Shown here: positions 51,301 to 60,000 of the stretch, in pieces
Position numbering within the stretch: the stretch's first letter is position 1
Layout: every line of letters starts with the position of its first letter
Assembly: GCA_023444055.1 (NCBI GenBank)
Contig: JAEZRV010000031.1
Coordinates: 1-64,000, forward strand
Direction: 5' to 3'
Source: Bacillota bacterium
Lineage (GTDB): Bacteria > Bacillota > Clostridia > Acetivibrionales > DSM-1351
DNA length: 64,000 bases
Program-made: the position numbers and the translations under genes
The notes under the pieces: model-generated
The model's input: only the letters and a program-made list of their open reading frames with translations
Told to the model about the DNA's origin: nothing
The model's database searches: none

Positions 51301-51635
51301 AAGGAGATTTGTTTAAAGTTATTTTTAACTTCACTTCAGATTATAATGTAACAATTCCTTATGATAATAGATATATTGAAACAATTGAGTTAGGGAAAAA
51401 TCCAGAGGGAACCCCCATATACTTTAGTTGTGTAACTTCAGTAGAGACAGTAATATTTGAACTGTCTTATATACAAAGGTTATATTCAGAGGACTTAATA
51501 TTGAAATTTATTAATACATTAAATAATATTTTGCAATTGATGTATCAAAATCTTGACATCGGTTTAAATGATTTCATTGATAAAGTAATGTATATCGAAA
51601 ATGAGGGAAACTGTATTTCGGATAGCAAGAATTAG
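48390..51635 (+). CDS. Single-module NRPS, domain order A-T-C
   Basis: A 1081-residue protein. Adenylation domain (~25-500): AYILFTSGSTGKPKGIE, SPFVFDVSAGQVYLAL with the amino-acid-binding Asp present (so an alpha-amino acid is the likely substrate), NYYGPTETCVY, YKTGDIAQYT, GRVDDQIKLRGFRIE and the NGKLDKSKLP lysine. Thiolation domain ~545-620 with NFISMGGDSLAAM. Condensation-type domain ~650-1070 with FNHAIFDFMS at the HHxxxDG position: the catalytic second His and the Asp are kept, first His and Gly are changed. There is no upstream C or terminal TE, so the loaded amino acid is probably joined to a partner by the C-domain. A purine-rich but weak site precedes the ATG, 48 bases after the permease. 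It is the last gene of the cluster. Confidence 0.9.
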   Translation: MSRKILDKIKDIDQFVDLINQTDYKYDKGTSIVEIFQKCAKTYPDRCAIKFYDKSYTYKDVDELTDIISENMLSQGVQCGDIIGIYMEKSDEYIITILSILKCHCIYLPLSRVYPLQRIKSMLQLANVKAIVFDKIEKEALEELKLPMPFSYNSLVISQNYTNLVKRTNNECSSAYILFTSGSTGKPKGIEIKQSSIINLVNSIKDKILNDQEVKIIGVLSPFVFDVSAGQVYLALLTGNTLDIIPDDIKMSCDLFHEYLNKRDLHCIEITPTRLEAQLNYNETINMYSFPRYLISCGEALPLGLCKRYFELVQGNQYTLFNYYGPTETCVYSTVLEINSDSVGKMDKMLIGKPIYNTQTYILDKNLKLCPIGVKGELFIGGDGLAVGYVNQQELTNKSFIQSPFDKNKRIYKTGDIAQYTDSGDIEYFGRVDDQIKLRGFRIELSEIEDIIKEIKGITLAKAIVVRENEQDALVLYYLDRNNIPYDTIKTHCKKYLPYYMIPNYFVPVKNFEYTVNGKLDKSKLPDYKICALKTNTISKEFVVDQYSEKLLEMCKEVLKVSKLTLYDNFISMGGDSLAAMTLNLQLKSHWNVMVSMINILSCESIGDIADKIRQEAIKGEKPEQLSIEEADEAYANTMQKIVLDYETKLRKSESDNASADKCNMIYAVKSSQYLNASLFKNALDKMVLRHSMLRTTFSKASSKYKMKRHDSHDSCKGYFEFIKVEEDVDTIELKKYVQYFDISQLPLFKITLFEDTNSNQIMLFDFNHAIFDFMSLRIFVNDVFAYYNNIELPEIKRDVYHYYNAICTKKNEESIKFWKKKLCKRNQLVCLYPDKDDKKLILHNNDVVLKKKLIIEKRTLDLIRNKCNDIGITEYIYFSSSIILLLSAFENKQDIIIGTNLIGCDRERLSELSVIGLFTKLVPIRCKFDNTFTIKDILVAQSEEFLDVLQHSDLEIDDIFTSMDINDMLQGDLFKVIFNFTSDYNVTIPYDNRYIETIELGKNPEGTPIYFSCVTSVETVIFELSYIQRLYSEDLILKFINTLNNILQLMYQNLDIGLNDFIDKVMYIENEGNCISDSKN

Positions 51636-51807
51636 AAGATTATTGTTATACGAGCATTGCTTAAGCTCAATAGCATGAAATTTAGTTATCAAAGAACAAA
51701 ATATTATTTCCAGTTAATTTATGGATATTAGTCGAGCAAATCCGAGGTTTGTAACTGGAGATTATTCAACTTAAACCTCACAAAACTTATTATAGAGGAG
51801 AAAAAAT

Positions 51808-52593
51808 GTGGAAAACAAAGCTGACATAGGAGTTTTCGGAGGTTCTGGATTTTATTCTTTTTTAAAGGATGTAAAAGAAATAGAAGTTAATACCCCTTAT
51901 GGATTACCAAGTGACAAAATAGCTATTGCTGAATATGAAGGTAAAAGGATAGCATTTTTACCTCGCCATGGGAAAAATCATCAGTACCCACCACACAAAA
52001 TACCTTATAGGGCCAACGTCTATGCAATGAAGCAGCTTGGTGTATCAAGTATCATAGCTCCAACTGCTTCAGGAAGCCTTAAGGCAAATATTAAGCCAGG
52101 GGATTTTGTAATATGTGACCAGTTTATAGACAGGACATGGGGGCGTAATGATACATATTATGATGGCCCTGAGACAAAACATTTTAGTTCGGCAAATCCT
52201 TACTGCGAAGATTTAAGGGAATTGGCTATCGAAACTAGCAAGTCATTAGGGATTACAACTCATGAAAAGGGTACTGTTATTGTTATTCAGGGTCCCAGGT
52301 TTTCGACAAAGGCGGAAAGTAAATGGTATGGAAATATGGGGGGTGATGTTATAAATATGACACAATACCCTGAATGCTACCTTGCAAAAGAAATGAATAT
52401 CTGTTATGTTAACATATCACTTATAACAGATTTTGATGCTGGATTGGAAGGGTGTGAGGGCATCGAGCCTGTTACGGAAGAAGAGGTATTCAGAGTGTTC
52501 GAGGAAAATAACGAAAAGTTAAAAAGAGTATTATTTGGAATGATTAGTAAGATGGATTGTAATAAGAAAGAATGCAATTGCGGAGGAGTATAG
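51808..52593 (+). CDS. mtnP: S-methyl-5'-thioadenosine phosphorylase
   Basis: A 261-residue PNP/MTAP-family phosphorylase: IGVFGGSGFYSFL, FLPRHGKNHQYPPHKIPYRA, IIAPTASGSLKANIKPGDFV, CDQFIDRT, GTVIVIQGPRFSTKAESKWY, VINMTQYPECYLAKEM and SLITDFDAGLEG. The NMTQYPE context and final acidic D-F-D-A-G mark MTA (or methylthioinosine) phosphorylases rather than plain PNP. It cleaves methylthioadenosine in methionine salvage and protects radical-SAM and SAM-using pathways from product inhibition. It begins at GTG with AGAGGAG 8 bases upstream. It lies 172 bases after the NRPS, so co-transcription is unproven. A C-terminal CNKKECNCGG tail is unusual. Confidence 0.92.
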   Translation: MENKADIGVFGGSGFYSFLKDVKEIEVNTPYGLPSDKIAIAEYEGKRIAFLPRHGKNHQYPPHKIPYRANVYAMKQLGVSSIIAPTASGSLKANIKPGDFVICDQFIDRTWGRNDTYYDGPETKHFSSANPYCEDLRELAIETSKSLGITTHEKGTVIVIQGPRFSTKAESKWYGNMGGDVINMTQYPECYLAKEMNICYVNISLITDFDAGLEGCEGIEPVTEEEVFRVFEENNEKLKRVLFGMISKMDCNKKECNCGGV

Positions 52594-52611
52594 CAAGAGG
52601 CCTTTGAATAA

Positions 52612-52818
52612 TGGCAATGGAGTGTTGAAGCTATTGATCATACAAAGTTGCCATTAGATAATATTAATGTGGTGTACGATACTTACATAGAAGTAGCAAA
52701 TGCGATTTCTAATATGACAGTTAGAGGTGACAAAACCAAGCAGGAATTAGAGAAAATCGCGTCCAGTTATTTCACTAATATTTTTTGCAATACCAAAAAG
52801 CTGGTTAATCAAAAATAA
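52612..52818 (+). pseudogene. mtnA: mtnA (methylthioribose-1-phosphate isomerase) remnant
   Basis: After the mtnP stop, the +1 frame reads WSVEAIDHTKLPLDNINVVY and EVANAISNMTVRG, the start of MtnA (usual text: IDQTKLP...VAEAI..M.VRGAPAIG). The APAIG active-site continuation is missing; the frame goes on with an unrelated acidic helix (DKTKQELEKIASSYF) to a stop. The nearest ATG (52611) runs into a stop after five codons. So only ~45 residues of a ~340-residue enzyme remain. The mtnP-mtnA order is common in clostridia, which suggests that deletion removed most of the salvage operon here. A 10-bp inverted repeat (52826-52835/52867-52876) follows. Confidence 0.7.
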
Positions 52819-52924
52819 CTTCACGAGTCAATTACAGTTTAAATTAGACCTACAATTTATACTCAAGTAATTGACTTTGTTGTATTTGATGTGCCAGCTT
52901 GTCCTTTATATATCAAAACATATA

Positions 52925-52953
52925 TTGACAAAATATGATAATCAATTTAAACT
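52925..52953 (+). promoter_or_regulatory. Possible promoter before the dockerin protein
   Basis: TTGACA (52925-52930) with a 17-bp spacer and a moderate -10 TAAACT (52948-52953) lies about 145 bases before the start codon. The 5' leader is long and AT-rich. The region 52819-53097 shows nothing else. Confidence 0.45.
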
Positions 52954-53097
52954 TGTTAAGTGTAAAATACCAATAAATAGATTAATATATAATCTTTTAC
53001 ACAATTCACATGACTTTAAAAGTTTATTCTAACTATATAAATTTATCAAATCGATAATTGATTAATAAAATTTTAAATGATTATAAGGAGAAAACGT

Positions 53098-56000
53098 ATG
53101 AGAATCGAAAAAAGGTTTATTGCTGGATTACTGGTATTGCTGCTAGTAATACAGAGTTTTAATGGTATTGATTTTAGCATGTTGCAAGTGCAAAAGGCGT
53201 ATGCGGATACGATACCATCAACGGAATCAATTCCTACAAATGTGAACGTGGAAACAACCGACAAAACCCTGACAGTAAGGTGGGATGCGGTAGCAGGAGC
53301 TGAAAGCTATGATGTCTCGCTAAATGATGATGATAATATTACAAATGTTACATCACCAAATCATACATATGATACTTTGGAGTCAAATACTCAGTATACA
53401 GTAAAGGTAAGAGCGGTTAGCCAAAGTGGAAAGGGTTTAATAGGGGATCTTAATTGCGATAATACTGTAGATGCACTTGATTTAGCTTTGATTAAGAAGT
53501 ACATAACTGATCCAAGTTACGATTTCCCAGCTGAAGACGATATGTGGGCTGCAGATGTTAATGGTGACAATTCTATAGATGCCATTGATCTTGCTTTATT
53601 CCAAAAACGTATGCTTGATCCTAATTATACTTTCCCCAAAAGTCCATTTATAAAAAGTGAATGGAGTACTGGAGTATCAAAGTATACTTTGCTTGCCACT
53701 CCTGACAACCTTGCGATCTCTACTTCAGGCAGCAGTACCAACCTGACATGGAACGCTGTTATAGGGGCTACAGGCTATGAAATATATAGAAACAGTGTGG
53801 AAATCGGAGTATCCAGTGTAAATTCATATTCAGACAGTGGCTTGATATTAGGAGTAGATTATGAATATAGTGTAAGAGCATACAGCGATACAGGAAATTT
53901 ATCAGCTATGTCTTCAGCTATACTTATAACAATTTCTGAAAATACCCAAGCACCAACCTTCACTCCTGTGGGTGGGAGCTACAATGAAGTACAGACAGTA
54001 ACGATAAACTGTGCAACAGAGGGAGCAACAATAAGGTATACAACAGACGGGAGTACACCTACATCAAGCTCGCCAGTATATAATGCACCAATTACTGTAT
54101 CTAGCAATATGACAATAAAAGCATATGCATCAAAGAGCGGGATGCCAGATTCGGATATTTCGAATTCTATATATAATATAAATCTGCTCCCAATGCCACC
54201 GACCAATATTATTTGTTCGAATAAGACTGATATATCAGCGGAACTTTCGTGGACAGCACCTGGGGGATCATCCATTACAGGATATGATATTTATCTTGAA
54301 GGCGAGAATTTACCGGTTGCATCTACAATGGGAGAAACTAGTTGTATTATAAATAGTCTAAAGCCCAGTACTACATATGTCTTTATTATAAAAACAAAAT
54401 ATACCGACGGAAGTATTTCCGATGCAAGTAAACCATTTACAGTAGTGACTGACAAGGATACAACAGCTCCTTCTATTCCTTCAGAAATATCAGTATATTC
54501 AAGGCATGATACATCATTGACCATAAAATGGAATCCTTCAGCTGACAATGACGCTGTCGCAGGATACGAAATCTACAGAGATGGCAAAAAAATCACAACA
54601 AGAAACAGTCTTACTTATACAGACAGCGGATTAACACCTTCTTCAAGATATAGTTATACGGTTAAAGCATATGACAAAGCAGGAAATATATCAGGGATGA
54701 GCAATTCTCTGGATGTAACGACCTTGTCAAACGATGACAATGGAAATACCTTAACAGACGCTAATCCAATTGAAATAGGACTTCAGGAAAGTGCAAGAAT
54801 TAATTATGATGGAGATATTGATTATTTCTATTTTGATACTGTTTGGACAGGAACATACTCTATCCAAAGCACTGGCTCAATAGATACGTATTGTGAGTTG
54901 TACGATTCAGAAGGTAAGTTGATTGACAGTAATAATAATTTGAGCGAGACGAATAATAATTTCTATATAAAAGTTAACCTTAATCAGTATAGTAAATACT
55001 ATGTTAAAGTAAAAACAAATGGTGCCACAGGTACTGGAAACTACGGCTTGCTGGTGAAGATGGTGTCGAAAGTTCAAACATCAAGCACATCTACTGTTAC
55101 TGCTTCAATGGGGCAGAAACTTTCAGACTTAAGTGCAGTAACTGTAAATGGAAAGATCTATGTCATGGGTGGTCACAATTACCTAGAGGACGGAACCTCA
55201 GACAAAATCAGAGTGTATGACCCTTTAACTGAAGTATGGATGACAAAAACTGAAGTTATGCCAAAGCCGGTATGGGGTTATGGTATGGCAGTTATTGGAA
55301 ATAAAATATATGTTGCAGGCGGTGCTAGTAAGGGATGTACCAACAAAGCTTATGAATATGATACAGAAGCAGGAACATGGCAGCAAAAGGCATCTTTGAG
55401 CGAGTTTAGAAAGGGGCTTGGCCTTGTAGCAGTAGATGGAAAATTGTATGCCATAGGTGGTATTGGAAGTACGGAAAACTCAAATGCAGTAGGTTATATA
55501 GGAACCGTGGAAGTATTTGACCCTGCAAACGAGTCAACAGGATGGCAGACTAAGGCAATTATGCCTATGCCAAGAGCCGACTTTGCAGCGGTATCATTCG
55601 GAACAAATATATATATATTCGGTGGTCACAATAAAGATGGACTACCTCTTAACACAGTTGATGTATATGACACTGTAAACAATACATGGACTACCCTCCA
55701 AACTAAAATGCCTATATCAAGAACAGGATGTAAAGCAGTGGTACGTAATGGGAAGATAAATATCATAGGTGGTTTTGGAGATAAAAACAATTTCCTTGGA
55801 GATATAGATGTTTTTGACCCGACCGCAGGAACATGGTCTAAGGAAATAAACCTTAAGGTGCCGAGGATGGGAATGGCATCTGCGGAGGCTAACGGAAGTA
55901 TTTATGTAATGGGAGGCTATAACTCAGAGGGATGTACAGATTCAGTAGAGACAATCGACTTGTTTAAATTTAAAATCAAAACTACATCTGCAAATGTAGT

Positions 56001-57033
56001 GTATAATTTCCCAATTAAAAGTGTAAGTGGTGCTGTTGATATTGTAGTAAATTGGGGCGACGGTACTACGAGTACAATATCAACATATTCTGGGAGGTCA
56101 CATACATATGTAACGGCGGGAACTTATACAATAAAAGTTATTTCGTTTTTACAAATGCCTATCACCTTTGAAAATGATACAAAACTAATTGAGGTGCTTA
56201 CTCCTATACCCAATATTGGTGCTTACAGTTTTAGAGATTGTTTTTTAGAGTGCAATAGTCTAACATCAATTCCAGCAGGATTGTTTGATAATAACGTAAA
56301 TGTTACTGACTTTAGCCGTTGCTTTGAAGAGTGTAGAAGCCTAACAACAATCCCAGCGGGTTTGTTTGATAAAAACGTAGGTGCTAAAAGCTTTGGTGAT
56401 GTATATGGTGGCTGTTTTATGTATTGTAAAAATCTAACAACAATCCCGGCAGGCTTGTTTGATAAAAATGTTAATGCTATTAATTTTGAATTTTGCTTTT
56501 GGGGTTGTAGTAATCTAACGGCAATCCCAGCAGGGTTGTTTGATAAAAACGTAAATGTTACTGACTTTAGCTATTGCTTTGAGTATTGTAGCAGTCTAAC
56601 ATCAATCCCAGCAGGTTTGTTTGATAATAATGTAAATGTTAATAACTTCAACGGTTGCTTTTATGGTTGCAGCAGTCTAACATCAATTCCAGCAGGAATG
56701 TTTGATAATAACGTAAATGCCACTGAATTTTTAAGTTGCTTTTGTTCTTGCAGCAGTCTAACATCAATCCCAGCAGGTTTGTTTGATAAAAACGTAAATG
56801 TTACTGACTTTAGCTGGTGCTTTGCAGGTTGCAGCAGTCTAACATTAATCCCTACAGGTTTGTTTGATAATAATGTAATTGTTAATGACTTTGGATATTG
56901 CTTTTATGATTGCAATACATTAACAGGTTTAGCTCCACCCCTTTGGCTGCGTTCAACATATGGTGGAGAAGAGTGTTTTGGTAATTGCAAACTATTATCC
57001 AACTATTCGGACATTCCAAGTAATTGGAAATAA
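53098..57033 (+). CDS. Secreted dockerin/FN3/Kelch/BspA-repeat protein
   Basis: About 1311 residues. Start 53098 has AAGGAG before it. Signal peptide ~1-37 (IAGLLVLLLVIQSF...AYADT). FN3 ~40-110; type I dockerin ~114-181 with two Ca-loops (GDLNCDNTVDALDLALIKKY and ADVNGDNSIDAIDLALFQKR); FN3 ~198-283; CHB_HEX-type beta domain ~285-365 (GATIRYTTDGSTPT); FN3 ~368-450 and ~455-545; pre-peptidase-C-like beta domain ~545-660; Kelch propeller ~690-955 (KIYVMGGHNY, NKIYVAGG, LYAIGGIG); PKD-like ~957-1040; about eight BspA/DUF285-type repeats to the end. An internal rather than terminal dockerin is unusual. It would attach to a cellulosome scaffoldin or cell-surface cohesin and bind ligands or polysaccharide. 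No catalytic domain was seen. Confidence 0.88.
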   Translation: MRIEKRFIAGLLVLLLVIQSFNGIDFSMLQVQKAYADTIPSTESIPTNVNVETTDKTLTVRWDAVAGAESYDVSLNDDDNITNVTSPNHTYDTLESNTQYTVKVRAVSQSGKGLIGDLNCDNTVDALDLALIKKYITDPSYDFPAEDDMWAADVNGDNSIDAIDLALFQKRMLDPNYTFPKSPFIKSEWSTGVSKYTLLATPDNLAISTSGSSTNLTWNAVIGATGYEIYRNSVEIGVSSVNSYSDSGLILGVDYEYSVRAYSDTGNLSAMSSAILITISENTQAPTFTPVGGSYNEVQTVTINCATEGATIRYTTDGSTPTSSSPVYNAPITVSSNMTIKAYASKSGMPDSDISNSIYNINLLPMPPTNIICSNKTDISAELSWTAPGGSSITGYDIYLEGENLPVASTMGETSCIINSLKPSTTYVFIIKTKYTDGSISDASKPFTVVTDKDTTAPSIPSEISVYSRHDTSLTIKWNPSADNDAVAGYEIYRDGKKITTRNSLTYTDSGLTPSSRYSYTVKAYDKAGNISGMSNSLDVTTLSNDDNGNTLTDANPIEIGLQESARINYDGDIDYFYFDTVWTGTYSIQSTGSIDTYCELYDSEGKLIDSNNNLSETNNNFYIKVNLNQYSKYYVKVKTNGATGTGNYGLLVKMVSKVQTSSTSTVTASMGQKLSDLSAVTVNGKIYVMGGHNYLEDGTSDKIRVYDPLTEVWMTKTEVMPKPVWGYGMAVIGNKIYVAGGASKGCTNKAYEYDTEAGTWQQKASLSEFRKGLGLVAVDGKLYAIGGIGSTENSNAVGYIGTVEVFDPANESTGWQTKAIMPMPRADFAAVSFGTNIYIFGGHNKDGLPLNTVDVYDTVNNTWTTLQTKMPISRTGCKAVVRNGKINIIGGFGDKNNFLGDIDVFDPTAGTWSKEINLKVPRMGMASAEANGSIYVMGGYNSEGCTDSVETIDLFKFKIKTTSANVVYNFPIKSVSGAVDIVVNWGDGTTSTISTYSGRSHTYVTAGTYTIKVISFLQMPITFENDTKLIEVLTPIPNIGAYSFRDCFLECNSLTSIPAGLFDNNVNVTDFSRCFEECRSLTTIPAGLFDKNVGAKSFGDVYGGCFMYCKNLTTIPAGLFDKNVNAINFEFCFWGCSNLTAIPAGLFDKNVNVTDFSYCFEYCSSLTSIPAGLFDNNVNVNNFNGCFYGCSSLTSIPAGMFDNNVNATEFLSCFCSCSSLTSIPAGLFDKNVNVTDFSWCFAGCSSLTLIPTGLFDNNVIVNDFGYCFYDCNTLTGLAPPLWLRSTYGGEECFGNCKLLSNYSDIPSNWK
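56255..56930 (+). repeat. Eight ~81-bp tandem coding repeats (BspA-like)
   Basis: The unit encodes SLTSIPAGLFDNNVNVTDFS plus a variable C-F-x-x-C segment, 27 residues each (one copy is longer). DNA copies are close, e.g. AACATCAATCCCAGCAGG recurs, so copy-number change by slippage is likely. Confidence 0.85.
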
Positions 57034-57099
57034 TATCACCTGTTAAGGAAAATAAGAACAAGCCAAGTTTGAATTGACTTAAAAATTTTGGAGGGATAA

Positions 57100-60000
57100 A
57101 TGATGGTAAAAGTAAGAAAACTCATATCAATCCTGTTAATATTAACATTTATAGTACAGAGTTTTACATTTACAGGGTTTGCAGAAAATAAACTGGAAAC
57201 AAGTTATGCTCTTGATAGGTCAGGTTTAGTAGTCACAGCTTCAAGCAGTGATGAGAACGCAAAATCCATCAATGCAATTGATGGTGACATAGATTCAGGA
57301 TTGAAATCAGGCATTAACCAAACAAATGAACAATATAGTGAACAAACAGCATTGGTTCCAGTAAAAGCAATCAAGGCAGATAAAAAAATAATTAAGATAG
57401 TTGCTGATAAACAGCAACTAGAACTAAATACTGGAGACACACATCAAACAGTAGTAAACGCAATTTATGATGATGGAACTGTAAGTATAGTTACAAGCAG
57501 TGCTACATACGAATCATCAGACATAGAAAGAGTTAAAGTTACTGAAGCTGGAAAAATTACAGGTCTTGTTCCCGGTAAAGCTGTGATAAAAATAACTTAT
57601 AAGGAATTCACTACAGAAATAGCTGTAAAAGTGATTCCTGTATTATGTTCTCCAGAGCTGAACCTAGAAATACAAGGAGGATCTACAGTGCTTACCTGGG
57701 CGAAAGTACCTGAAGCCAAAACATATAATGTCAAAAGAGGAACATCGCCAGGGAAACTTAATACAATAGCTAAAAATATCACTGATACTACTTTTAGAGA
57801 CAATGGTCTTCATAATGAAGTGACTTACTTTTATGTAGTTACAGCAGAAAGCGATGGGGTAGAAAGCAGGAATTCAAACCTTGCAATAAGAGCACCAGTG
57901 CCTTCAGCACCAAATATATACGGTTTAAGAGAAAGCAACATAATAAAAATAAATTGGACAAACCCTCAAGATGCCGTAAAATTTACCCTGCTACGCAGCA
58001 CTCAGTCTGGTGGCCCTTATGAAACATTAGTTGATAAGCAAGCAATAAACCAATTCGAAGACACGACTGCACAACCAGATATAACATATTATTACATAGT
58101 AAAACCCTATGATAAATTCGCAAGAGAAGGCGAAAGTTCGAGAGAAATAGTAGTTGATCCCGTTAATGTTCAAACAAACAAATTCGATCCAAAGGATGAT
58201 AATGATGGAGACGGGGTAAAAAACGAAGACGAGTTGTTGCAATCAACATACTCAGAGAATGAACTTCAGGGTGATAAACAAATAGATGAAAGCGTAACAA
58301 CACAGCAAGCTGTTAGTACTACGGCAGTACCTGAAAATTCTACAAAAAATGATAGTAAGAATGCCCCTAAGAAAAAACACAAAGTAGAAAAGAAGATTAA
58401 GAGGAATTTTAAAAGTGAAAGTAATAAGGTCGATATAACTGTGTACGGTGAAGATAATCTATTAAAAGCACCCCTTGAAGCAAAGGAAATAGATAATCCA
58501 TTGCTAAAAACTTTAGATGGTGCGGTTAGTGATCCGATAGAAATTTCTGCAGGTGGAGTAGACATCAACTCTGCAGAAATAACTATCTCTTATGATAAGA
58601 ACAAACTAAATGGTATAGATGAAAAAGACCTCAAAATATACTGGGTAGATTGGGATAATAAGAAATTAGTACCACTCGAAGACAGTAAAGTAGATACAGG
58701 TACGATGACTGTTACTGCGACTACTACTCATTTTAGCACATATATACTTGGCGGTACTATGCCTGTGGACTTTAGCAAAGTAGATGTAGTATTTATAGTA
58801 GACCAATCTGAGGGCATGAGTACTGTAGACCCTAACAGATACAGATTTAAGATTATAGAAAAGTTCATTAGTCAGATGAATGAATTGAATCCAACAAACA
58901 CGGCAGATGCAGATAAAGTAAGATTTGCATTGTTAGGTTTCTCTGACTATGCCATTGAAAAGCAGGCATTAACATCTGACTCAACCGCATTTGCAGGAAA
59001 ACTGGATGAAATGAAAAATGTAATTGGAGCTACAAATATAGCAGATGCTATATGGATAGGAAAGCAAGAACTGATTTCAAGCACTAATAGAAGGAAAATA
59101 ATAGTGCTCTTGACTGATGGTAATGATACCTGCGGAAACGTGGATGACCAGATAATCCAGATAGTTAAGAACTTCCAAAAAGGTTCATCAACAAAAGATA
59201 TAGTAATAAACACTGTAGCAATTGGAACAGATATAAATGAACAATTGCTCAAAGGCATTTCTGAGGTTTCAGGAGGAGCATATTTCCCGTTCAGTATAAC
59301 ATCCTCCACAACCGCAACAGCAGCAGATGGTATGGCAACAGCTATATATGATAAGCTTCGAAAACAGGTGACCTTTGATCAGGTGACAAAGCCAATATCA
59401 GATGATTTACTAAATGTTTATGCTAAAAAAGCAAGGATTAAGAATCAAGAGCTATATAATGGTACAGATAACAGGAAAGCATTAATGCTTTATACAAAGA
59501 ATAACTGCAATCTTCTTACTGGTAACTATATAGATAATGTTGCGGATATTACAGTTAAAAGTTCAGGCCAGGATATTGTATTTGAACGTACATATAACTC
59601 AGATATTGGAGACAAAAATACAATCATCGGAAACGGATGGCGTACAAACTTTGATACTAAACTGGAAACAGCAGATGTAAAAGTAGGAACTGTTAAAGTA
59701 GATGGGTTAAATGTAAGAACAGGGGCGGGTACAAATAATCCTATTGTACAAACGTCATCAGGAACGGACCTAAAGTTGGCATATGGATCGGTTGTAACAA
59801 TTACTGGTGATACCGAAATAGATAATAATGGCAGGGTATGGTATGAAGTTTCATTCAATGTTGGTACCACCGAGTATACCAATAAATATATTGCTAGCTG
59901 GTATGTATCAAAGAAAGAAATTGGAATAAAGATAACCTATGGTTCAGGAACAGAGGCAACATTTATTGAAGATCCTTCAAGGACGGCTAGTGGGGACGTT

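Noticed and set aside
51636..51807. SAM riboswitch before mtnP
   Set aside because: None of the conserved S-box core sequences were found; only a weak 7-bp inverted repeat (51744-51750/51773-51779) is present.
56255..56930. Regular direct repeats as a CRISPR array
   Set aside because: The ~81-bp repeats have no unique spacers, stay in one reading frame and encode a BspA-like protein repeat.
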